23,631 bases of DNA from an uncultured Paenibacillus sp. (GTDB taxonomy: Bacteria; Bacillota; Bacilli; Paenibacillales; Paenibacillaceae): assembly GCA_937895345.1 (NCBI GenBank), contig CALAWP010000072.1:1-23631 (forward strand), read 5' to 3'. The notes beneath the pieces are model-generated. The model was not told the DNA's origin, ran no database searches, and was given only the letters and a program-made list of their open reading frames with translations. Below, in pieces: positions 15,820-21,774 of the stretch; within the stretch, counting starts at the first letter, position 1; each line of letters begins with the position of its first letter. Both the position numbers and the translations under genes were made by a program.

Positions 15820-15877
15820 TTTTACCCTTAACTGATTGGATAAATCCATTTCAAGGGGATATCCCCGCTTTTATAAT
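15820..15877 (+). promoter_or_regulatory. Promoter and two-part operator of the permease operon
   Basis: TTTTACCCTTAACT (15820-15833), 7 bases, TAAAT-C-CATTT (15841-15851), 20 bases, then a perfect -10 TATAAT (15872-15877). The -35 position holds only TTTCAA. The layout matches the promoter of the binding-protein gene base for base in spacing. In addition, a perfect 12-base palindrome GGGGATATCCCC (15855-15866) lies in the spacer between -35 and -10. It is absent from the sister promoter and may be a second operator. Confidence 0.78.
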
Positions 15878-15935
15878 CACATTATAGTTTTATTCGAAAT
15901 CGAACCAACACGCAAGAATCGAGGTGCAGCTGAGG

Positions 15936-16826
15936 ATGTTTAAATCAATGGGCAAAACATGGCGGGAACGGCTGGAATTCGGCTTGTTCACGCTTCCGGT
16001 GCTTCTATGCATCGCTGTCGCGTTTTATATTCCGTTTGTCATGACCGCCCGTTATTCCATGACGAAATGGAACGGAATCGCGCAAAATCCGACCTTCGTC
16101 GGACTGGACAATTTCAGGCAAATTTTTTCGGGGGACGCCAACTTTGCCCAGGCTTCCTGGTTTACGGTCAAATACGCTTTGCTTTACATCGTTATCATCA
16201 ACGTGCTGGCCATCGGGCTGGCCGTCATTCTCAACATGAAGCTTAGATCGACCTCCTGGCTGAGGGCGGCGTTTTTTATTCCGTATATTCTCAGTCTGGT
16301 TATCGTCGGCTTTATTTGGAAGTTCATTTTTATGCAAGGCTTCGAATCGCTGTACGAAAGTACGGGATGGCCGATCTTCAGCATGAGCTGGCTGGGCGAA
16401 CCCGGACTGGCGTTTATATCGATCCTGGGCGTCTCGATCTGGCAGTCCGTCGGCTTCTACATGGTCATCTATATCGCGGGGCTGCAGTCGATTCCCGACG
16501 ATCTGATGGAAGCGGCCACCGTCGACGGCGCAGGACCTCTGCGCCGCTTTATCAGCATCACGCTGCCGCTGCTGGCGCCGTCCATTACGATTTCCGTCTT
16601 TATGGCGCTGACGAACTCCATTAAAGTGTTCGACGTCATCCTGTCGCTGACGGGCGGCGGGCCGGGCGGCACGACTTACAGCGTCGCTTACGACATTTAC
16701 CGCGACACGTTCCAGAACAATCTGTACGGATACGGCACGGCCAAGGCGCTCGTTCTGTTCGTTGCCGTGCTCGTCGTCACGATTATCCAATTGGCGGTAT
16801 TCAAGCGCAGGGAGGTTGAAGCTTAA
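15936..16826 (+). CDS. ABC sugar transporter permease 1 (MalF/LacF type)
   Basis: A 296-aa inner-membrane permease of the binding-protein-dependent transport family with about six membrane helices. The cytoplasmic EAA loop (LMEAATVDGAGPLRRFISITLPLLAP, around residues 190-215) contacts the ATPase. The ATG at 15936 follows GAGGTG at 15921-15926; a GTG four codons earlier is possible. Its stop overlaps the next permease start (TAATG). It forms the channel with permease 2 and receives sugar from the lipoprotein encoded at 10843-12159. No ATP-binding subunit gene is present, so it probably shares a housekeeping MsmX/UgpC-type ATPase, as is common in this phylum. Confidence 0.94.
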   Translation: MFKSMGKTWRERLEFGLFTLPVLLCIAVAFYIPFVMTARYSMTKWNGIAQNPTFVGLDNFRQIFSGDANFAQASWFTVKYALLYIVIINVLAIGLAVILNMKLRSTSWLRAAFFIPYILSLVIVGFIWKFIFMQGFESLYESTGWPIFSMSWLGEPGLAFISILGVSIWQSVGFYMVIYIAGLQSIPDDLMEAATVDGAGPLRRFISITLPLLAPSITISVFMALTNSIKVFDVILSLTGGGPGGTTYSVAYDIYRDTFQNNLYGYGTAKALVLFVAVLVVTIIQLAVFKRREVEA

Positions 16827-17674
16827 TGAACGCAACGAATCGGAGCTCCGGCGCGCGCCTGCCGAAACTGCTGCTGGAAATCGTCATGATTCTGCTGTCG
16901 ATCCTGTTTCTGTACCCGCTCTTTCTGGCGTTGAACAACTCGCTCAAGAGCTTCGGTGAGGTGATGACGGACGTCATCGCCCTTCCGAAGGCGCTCGCTT
17001 TCGAAAACTACTCGTACGTCTGGTCGTTTATCAACTATCCGAAGCTGTTTCTGAACAACTTCATCATTACCGGCCTCGGACTGGCGGGCATCATCTTCGT
17101 CTCGTCGATCGCCGCGTACAAGCTGGCCCGGACACGGACAAGAACGAGCGCGTTGCTGTATTTGCTGTGCATCATGCCGATGCTCATTCCGTTCCAGTCG
17201 ATCATGCTCACCGTACTGCAGCTGGCCAAGCAGCTGAACCTGTCCGAAAGCACCTGGGGCTTGGGGCTGCTGTACTGGGGCTTCGGGGCGCCGCTGGCGG
17301 TGTTCATCTATCACGGCTTCGTCAAGGGCATTCCGCGCGAGATCGACGAAAGCGCGACGATCGACGGCGCTTCCGGCTTCCGGCTGTTCTTCTCGGTCAT
17401 TTTCCCGCTGCTGAAGTCGGTCACGACAACGATCATTATTATCGACGTGATGTGGATATGGAACGACTTCCTGCTCCCGCTGCTCATGGTCAACGGCTCG
17501 CCGGACACGAAGACGCTGACGCTGGCTGCGTATACGTTCGTGGGCCAATATACGTCCGATTGGCAATATGCGATGACGGCCATGGTCATGGCGGTGCTGC
17601 CGTCGATTATCGTCTTTATTTTCCTGCAAAAGTATATCGTCAAAGGCGTCGTGGCCGGCGCGGTCAAAGGCTGA
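16826..17674 (+). CDS. ABC sugar transporter permease 2 (MalG/LacG type)
   Basis: A 282-aa inner-membrane permease with about six helices and the EAA loop PREIDESATIDGASGFRLFFSVIFPLLKS. It is the MalG-type partner of the preceding gene, with a one-base overlap (TAATG) and the RBS GGGAGGTTGAA inside the upstream gene. The typical N-terminal segment LYPLFLALNNSLKS is present. The gene ends the plus-strand operon at the terminator at 17692-17731. Confidence 0.94.
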   Translation: MNATNRSSGARLPKLLLEIVMILLSILFLYPLFLALNNSLKSFGEVMTDVIALPKALAFENYSYVWSFINYPKLFLNNFIITGLGLAGIIFVSSIAAYKLARTRTRTSALLYLLCIMPMLIPFQSIMLTVLQLAKQLNLSESTWGLGLLYWGFGAPLAVFIYHGFVKGIPREIDESATIDGASGFRLFFSVIFPLLKSVTTTIIIIDVMWIWNDFLLPLLMVNGSPDTKTLTLAAYTFVGQYTSDWQYAMTAMVMAVLPSIIVFIFLQKYIVKGVVAGAVKG

Positions 17675-17691
17675 TCCGAACGACAACAAAA

Positions 17692-17731
17692 CAGGCATTC
17701 CGGCGAGGGCGAACCCTTGCTGGAATGCCTG
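17692..17731. terminator. Bidirectional terminator between permease and zinc-ribbon genes
   Basis: CAGGCATTCC and GGAATGCCTG with further inner pairs make a near-perfect long stem with loop CGAA. It is followed by CTTTCGTT on the plus strand and by TTTTGTTG on the minus strand. It serves two convergent genes. Confidence 0.88.
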
Positions 17732-17737
17732 CTTTCG

Positions 17738-18310
17738 TTAGTCGAACAAATCTCCGAATACGTCCAATACCGTCTTTTTCTTCTTGTACGGCCGGCCGTG
17801 CTTGTCGTAGCCGTATTTGCCGTAGCCGTGGCCGTACGAGCCTTGCTGGCCGTACGGTTGACCGTAAGAGCCCGGCTGCTGGCCGTACGGGCCGGGCTGG
17901 CCGTACGGGCCGGGCTGGCCGTAAGCGCCGGGCTGGCCTTGGCCGCCCTGCGGCCCGAATGCCGCCGGCTGACCGTAACCCGGCGCCGGGCGGCCGGCGT
18001 CGGGCGCGCCGAAGCCGCCTTGGCCGCCTTGACCGAACGCCGCCTGACCGCCGGGCGGCGGTCCTTGCGGCGGCTGGCCGGCAAATCCGCCGCCGTCTCC
18101 CGTCCCATGCGGGTCGGCCTGTCCGGCAAAGTCTTGCGCTTCCCGCTCCAGGCGCTCATAATCGGCCTGCACTTCCTTGACCCCTTGCAGCAGCTTTTCC
18201 AGTTCTCCGCGATCGAGCCATACTCCCTTGCACTGCGGACAGATGTCGATCAGAACGCCTTCCTTTTCGACTTCCTTCATTCTAATATCGTCGCAAACCG
18301 GACATTTCAT
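17738..18310 (-). CDS. TFIIB-type zinc-ribbon protein with a YGQPGP-repeat tail
   Basis: A 190-aa protein. Residues 1-40 are a zinc ribbon of the zf-TFIIB type: CPVC (C3, C6) and CPQCKGVWLDRGEL (C24, C27). A short charged helix (about 38-60) follows. Residues 65-175 are low complexity, almost only Gly, Gln, Pro, Tyr, Ala and Phe, with tandem YGQPGP hexapeptides matching 18-base DNA repeats around 17872-17938. The tail ends in a basic patch (KKKK) and an amphipathic DVFGDLFD. There is no signal peptide. Small proteins with this zinc ribbon are common, but their role is unknown. The tail resembles prion-like or adhesive disordered sequences. RBS AAGGAGTGATGGGAA lies before the ATG, inside the end of the upstream gene. 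Confidence 0.88.
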   Translation of the reverse strand: MKCPVCDDIRMKEVEKEGVLIDICPQCKGVWLDRGELEKLLQGVKEVQADYERLEREAQDFAGQADPHGTGDGGGFAGQPPQGPPPGGQAAFGQGGQGGFGAPDAGRPAPGYGQPAAFGPQGGQGQPGAYGQPGPYGQPGPYGQQPGSYGQPYGQQGSYGHGYGKYGYDKHGRPYKKKKTVLDVFGDLFD

Positions 18311-18316
18311 TTCCCA

Positions 18317-18562
18317 TCACTCCTTATGTAAATTGGTTTGTTCCAGTCCAAGCGGGCCGACACGCGGCTCCTCGGCCGGCCTATAAAGGTAATCCCGGCT
18401 CAGCTTCACTACTCTTCGGCTGGGCTTGCGCACCATAACGGAGCTGTCGTCCCAGGCGACGACAATGCCAAGCACGTCGTTCGCTTCCAGTTCATCGCGT
18501 ACGACCCGTACCTGCTCGCCGCTTTGGCGAAACCGGTCCAGCTGTTCTTCCGTAACCCGCAC
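18317..18562 (-). CDS. Small conserved-looking protein, co-transcribed with the zinc-ribbon gene
   Basis: An 81-aa protein starting with GTG at 18562 behind AGGAGG with a 5-base gap. The frame is open upstream to 18628, but that part lies in a terminator and is probably not translated. The sequence has a helical start (VTEEQLDRFRQSGEQVRVV) and a compact beta-rich middle (DVLGIVVAWDDSSVMVRKPSRRVVKLSRDYLY) that could be a small barrel. No family is recognised. It ends six bases before the zinc-ribbon start, and its last codons contain that gene's RBS, so the two are coupled. Confidence 0.75.
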   Translation of the reverse strand: MRVTEEQLDRFRQSGEQVRVVRDELEANDVLGIVVAWDDSSVMVRKPSRRVVKLSRDYLYRPAEEPRVGPLGLEQTNLHKE

Positions 18563-18599
18563 GTTACCCTCCTCCTGTCGCACTTTATTAATTATGTTC

Positions 18600-18641
18600 A
18601 AAAAAAGCCTCAATGACAGCATACGCAAATCATCGAGGCTT
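18600..18641 (-). terminator. Terminator of the helical hypothetical gene
   Basis: On the minus strand AAGCCTCGATGA and TCATTGAGGCTT form a 12-base stem with one G-T wobble around a 13-base loop, followed by seven Ts. The CATAAT just after it may be the -10 box of the next gene, without a convincing -35. Confidence 0.85.
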
Positions 18642-18678
18642 GCTTTCTATCGTCGCGCCGAATAACGCCGCATATCCG

Positions 18679-18999
18679 TTAACCGACATGCTCCCTGGAA
18701 TCGTTCGTTTCGTACCATTCGTCCAGGACGCGCGATGACATGACGCGATTCGAAATATATTGCGCCTGCTTCTCCGTAAACGAATCCTTCCACGCAACGG
18801 ACAAATCCTCGCACAGCTTCACGATCGTGAGCAGCTCGGACCAGGCGACGTAACGCTTATACCAGAAAAATTGAGGATGCTCGATCATATAAGGATACAG
18901 GTCGTCAAATTCGGTATGCTTGCAATCCAAAGCTCTCTCGAAATGAGTTTTGGCATCCGAAAGCTTTCCGTTCAAATAATCCGCAGATATGTTTCCCAT
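18679..18999 (-). CDS. Helical hypothetical protein
   Basis: A 106-aa protein with no signal peptide or membrane segment. It is rich in aromatic and acidic residues (FDDLYPYMIEHPQFFWYKRYVAWSELL, then LSVAWKDSFTEKQAQYISNRVM) and predicted by eye to be all alpha-helical. No known motif. GGGGAGG lies 9 bases before the ATG. It has its own promoter (19030-19058) and terminator (18600-18641), so it is monocistronic. The reading frame and signals are good; the function is unknown. Confidence 0.78.
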   Translation of the reverse strand: MGNISADYLNGKLSDAKTHFERALDCKHTEFDDLYPYMIEHPQFFWYKRYVAWSELLTIVKLCEDLSVAWKDSFTEKQAQYISNRVMSSRVLDEWYETNDSREHVG

Positions 19000-19029
19000 C
19001 GCATGTGCCTCCCCTCGGTCACTACCTTT

Positions 19030-19058
19030 ATTATAGTCGAAATCCAGGCACGGGAAAA
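19030..19058 (-). promoter_or_regulatory. Promoter of the helical hypothetical gene
   Basis: On the minus strand TTTTCC (19058-19053), a 17-base spacer and a perfect TATAAT (19035-19030) lie 30 bases before the start codon. The -35 box is weak and sits inside an inverted repeat CCAGGC/GCCTGG (19044-19073), which might also serve as the 3' hairpin of xpt. Confidence 0.55.
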
Positions 19059-19079
19059 GTGCGGCGCGCCTGGTACATC

Positions 19080-19649
19080 TTACTCAAATTTGATCGCGCC
19101 GTCCGCCAGGGATGCGATGCGTACGAGCGATTCGACCCGAACGCCGCTTTCGCGCAGCAGCCGGCCGCCGGATTGGAACGACTTTTCGACGACGACGCCC
19201 ATGCCGACCAGCGTCGCGCCCGACCGCTCGACGATCTTGATCAGCCCTTTGGCCGCGTCGCCGTTGGCGATAATATCGTCGATAAACAAGATGCGATCAT
19301 CCGCGCTCAGAAACTGCTTGGAAACGTGCAGGTCGGTCACGATCCCTTTCGTAAAGGAAGGCACGCGCTCGCTGTAAGCGTCGGGATCGGCGATCACCGT
19401 CTTTTTCCTGCGCGCGAACACCATCGGCACCCCGAGCACAAGCGCCGTCGCAAAGGCCGCCGGGATGCCGGACGATTCTACCGTGATCACTTTTGTTACG
19501 GATTGTTCGGCGAAGCGGCTGGCAAATTCCCGGCCCATCTCCATCGTCAGCTCGGGGTCGACCTGATGATTGATAATGGCGTCCATACGCAGCACGTCGT
19601 TGGACAATACGGACGATTCCTCGATAATGCGTTGCTTTAACTTTTCCAT
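19080..19649 (-). CDS. xpt: Xanthine phosphoribosyltransferase
   Basis: A 189-aa cytosolic purine salvage enzyme that converts xanthine plus PRPP to XMP. The N-terminus MEKLKQRIIEESSVLSNDVLRMDAIINHQVDPELT closely follows Bacillus Xpt. The VESSGIPAAFATALVLGVPMVFARRKK segment and the PRPP-binding loop ILFIDDIIANGDAAKG (D124-D125) are present, as is EKSFQSGG. Length matches the family. The ATG at 19649 has GGAGG 9 bases upstream; the open frame extends to 19748 without support. In Bacillus subtilis this gene is controlled by a guanine riboswitch. I looked for the aptamer core in the leader up to 19826 and did not find it. A short hairpin GGGC/GCCC near 19699-19719 is all that stands out. Confidence 0.94.
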   Translation of the reverse strand: MEKLKQRIIEESSVLSNDVLRMDAIINHQVDPELTMEMGREFASRFAEQSVTKVITVESSGIPAAFATALVLGVPMVFARRKKTVIADPDAYSERVPSFTKGIVTDLHVSKQFLSADDRILFIDDIIANGDAAKGLIKIVERSGATLVGMGVVVEKSFQSGGRLLRESGVRVESLVRIASLADGAIKFE

Positions 19650-19825
19650 GTTACATAACCTCCGCCAAAAATCCCTTTTCGATAAATTACCATAGGTCGG
19701 GCAAATCATGCAACCGCCCTTCCGGCAGCCGCATCGTTTATTTTTCAAAAAAAAGAAACATTATTCCAGTTTGAAGCGTTTAACTAGGTATATAGGTTGA
19801 ACCGGTTCATAGAGGAGGCTTACCG

Positions 19826-20515
19826 ATGACCCTGAGCAAACGTTCCAAGCAATCCGTCATTGTCCGGCTTGCCGCCGCATCCGTCCTGACCCTGCTTGCG
19901 GCCGGCTGTCAAAGCGCCACCCCCGCCAATAACGGTACCGGCCCATTGTCCGCGACGGGTCTCGAAGCCGAAATTGCGGCCAACGGCCCGCAGCAATCGT
20001 ATTTGCAAAATGCCAAAGGCTCCTCCGGCGCCGATCCGGCGGACATTGGCGATTCGTCGCCGGAAGCCGCCTACGCCAACGCGGCGGGCGCGGGCGACGG
20101 CGGCGAGCAGGAGCGGGACGGCAGCTGGAATGCCAAGAAGCCCCTGCTGCACGGCATTTCGTTCGGCGACAGCATCGCCGATATCCGGAAGCGCCACGGA
20201 AAGGAACAGGACAGCTACACGCTGGAGGAAAGCGGCGGCAGCATTCGCGTATTGGATTATGAAGGCTTCTCGGTCGGATTTTCCGATAAAGACGCCCTCC
20301 GCTTTGTAGAAGTATTCGGCAGCGGCATGCGAACCGGGGTGAACGGCCTGAAGATCGGAGACCATCCCGACAAGGCGCTGCAAGAGCTTGGCAAGCCAAG
20401 CAAGCAGACCGACTATCTGATTGCCTATGAAGCAACGGGCGGCCTCCTGAAGCTCGACGTCGATCCGAAACGGAACGAGATCGTTTCGGTGAAGCTGCTG
20501 GCTCAGCAAGGATAA
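19826..20515 (+). CDS. Lipoprotein of unknown function with two related C-terminal segments
   Basis: A 229-aa exported lipoprotein. The signal peptide ends in TLLAAGC (C28). Residues 30-105 are low-complexity Ala/Gly/Ser, probably a spacer from the membrane. The C-terminal half holds two similar segments: GISFGDSIADIRKRHGKE...YEGFSVGFSDKDALRFVEVFG and GLKIGDHPDKALQELGKP...TGGLLKLDVDPKRNEIVSVKLL. Both follow a G-x-x-x-GD, helix, G-K, beta, beta pattern seen in DUF4309-like or BamE/SmpA-like folds (tentative). A good RBS AGAGGAGG lies before the ATG. It is divergent from xpt and ends at a strong terminator, so it is monocistronic. Confidence 0.8.
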   Translation: MTLSKRSKQSVIVRLAAASVLTLLAAGCQSATPANNGTGPLSATGLEAEIAANGPQQSYLQNAKGSSGADPADIGDSSPEAAYANAAGAGDGGEQERDGSWNAKKPLLHGISFGDSIADIRKRHGKEQDSYTLEESGGSIRVLDYEGFSVGFSDKDALRFVEVFGSGMRTGVNGLKIGDHPDKALQELGKPSKQTDYLIAYEATGGLLKLDVDPKRNEIVSVKLLAQQG

Positions 20516-20576
20516 TCGCCCGTGCAAGATTCGCCATATCGCGCTTCACGCCTCTCGACCGCCGCGGCGGTTGAAG

Positions 20577-20607
20577 CCGGCCGTCTTTCCGACGGCCGGT
20601 TTTTTTT
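20577..20607 (+). terminator. Rho-independent terminator of the lipoprotein gene
   Basis: CCGGCCGTC and GACGGCCGG form a perfect 9-base stem around TTTCC, followed by eight Ts. A second perfect palindrome, ACCGCCGCGGCGGT, lies just before it (20559-20572). Confidence 0.92.
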
Positions 20608-20727
20608 ATGCTAACCTTTCGCGACGCCTTCGTCTTTCATAATTGGAGTCATCTTCCGTCCGGCTTGGACATACCTTTTTAGTATAGACAAGTTATAGGC
20701 AAGCTGGAATGGAAAGGAAGAAGCGCC

Positions 20728-21774
20728 ATGCGGAAACGGACGGGACATGTGCTGCAGATTGCGTCGACTTATATGGGAACGATCGTAGGGGCCGGCTTTG
20801 CAACCGGTCAGGAGATCTTGCAGTTTTTTACAAGATTCGGCTATTGGGGGACGGCGACGATTGCCGTATCCACCGCTATGTTCATCTGGCTGGGAACCAA
20901 AATGATGATCATAGCGGGAGAAATTCGCGCCAAATCTTACGAGGATTTGAACCTGGAGTTGTTCGGCCAGCGTTACGGGAAGCTGATCAGCCACTTTATG
21001 CTGGTCATCCTGCTCGGAGTAACGGCGGTTATGCTGGCCGGCGCGGGGACGATCTTTTACGAACATTGGAACATCTCGTATCAGGCAGGGCTGCTCATTA
21101 CGATCGCGGGAAGCTTCCTCCTGCTCCGCAAAGGCATGAAAGCGATTCTCGCCGTCAACGCCGTCGTCGTTCCCGTCATGCTGCTTTTTACCGTCCTGGT
21201 TATGATCGATACGTTTCAAACGCCCGGCTCCAACAAATTTTTGATTTTGGCTACCGATTATTCTCCTTGGGCCGCATGGGCTTCTCCGTTTCTGTATACC
21301 GCCTTCAATCTGACCCTCGCTCAAGCCGTGCTCGTGCCGCTCGGCGCAGAAATTCGCGACAAAAAAACGATTCTGATCGGCTCATGGTTCGGAGGAATCG
21401 GCATCGGATTTATGCTGCTCGCCGGACACATCGCCTTGTCGGTCCATATGCCCGGCATCCAGCAATTTGCGATTCCAATGGGCGGCATTGCGAGACAGCT
21501 GGGCTACTACGTGCAGCTCATCTATGTTTTCCTTATTTTTGCCGAAATCTTTACGACGCTGATCGCCGACATTTACGGCTTGACGCTTCAGCTGCAGGAA
21601 AGAACGAAATGGAACCGCGAGCTGCTGACGATGATCGTGCTCGTCATCTGTTATATCGCCAGCCAGGTCGGCTTCGGCCCGCTGCTCTCCACGCTGTATC
21701 CAATGTTCGGCCTGATCAGCCTGGGCTGGCTGCTGCTTATGATCCGCAAGCGGGTCGCCTACCGGCGCTCCTGA
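20728..21774 (+). CDS. ykvI: YkvI-like multi-pass membrane transporter
   Basis: A 348-aa integral membrane protein with about ten hydrophobic helices. The N-terminal signature IASTYMGTIVGAGFATGQEILQFFTRFGYWG is that of the YkvI family, distantly related to amino-acid/cation symporters, with the unwound GAGFATG segment in helix 1 that usually binds substrate. Several more helices follow (VILLGVTAVMLAGAGTIFY, AILAVNAVVVPVMLLFTVLVM, YVQLIYVFLIFAEIFTTLIADIYGL). The substrate is unknown. RBS AAAGGAAG lies before the ATG. No clear promoter is found in the 212-base upstream gap. Its 3' end overlaps the convergent ATPase gene by 16 bases. Confidence 0.87.
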   Translation: MRKRTGHVLQIASTYMGTIVGAGFATGQEILQFFTRFGYWGTATIAVSTAMFIWLGTKMMIIAGEIRAKSYEDLNLELFGQRYGKLISHFMLVILLGVTAVMLAGAGTIFYEHWNISYQAGLLITIAGSFLLLRKGMKAILAVNAVVVPVMLLFTVLVMIDTFQTPGSNKFLILATDYSPWAAWASPFLYTAFNLTLAQAVLVPLGAEIRDKKTILIGSWFGGIGIGFMLLAGHIALSVHMPGIQQFAIPMGGIARQLGYYVQLIYVFLIFAEIFTTLIADIYGLTLQLQERTKWNRELLTMIVLVICYIASQVGFGPLLSTLYPMFGLISLGWLLLMIRKRVAYRRS

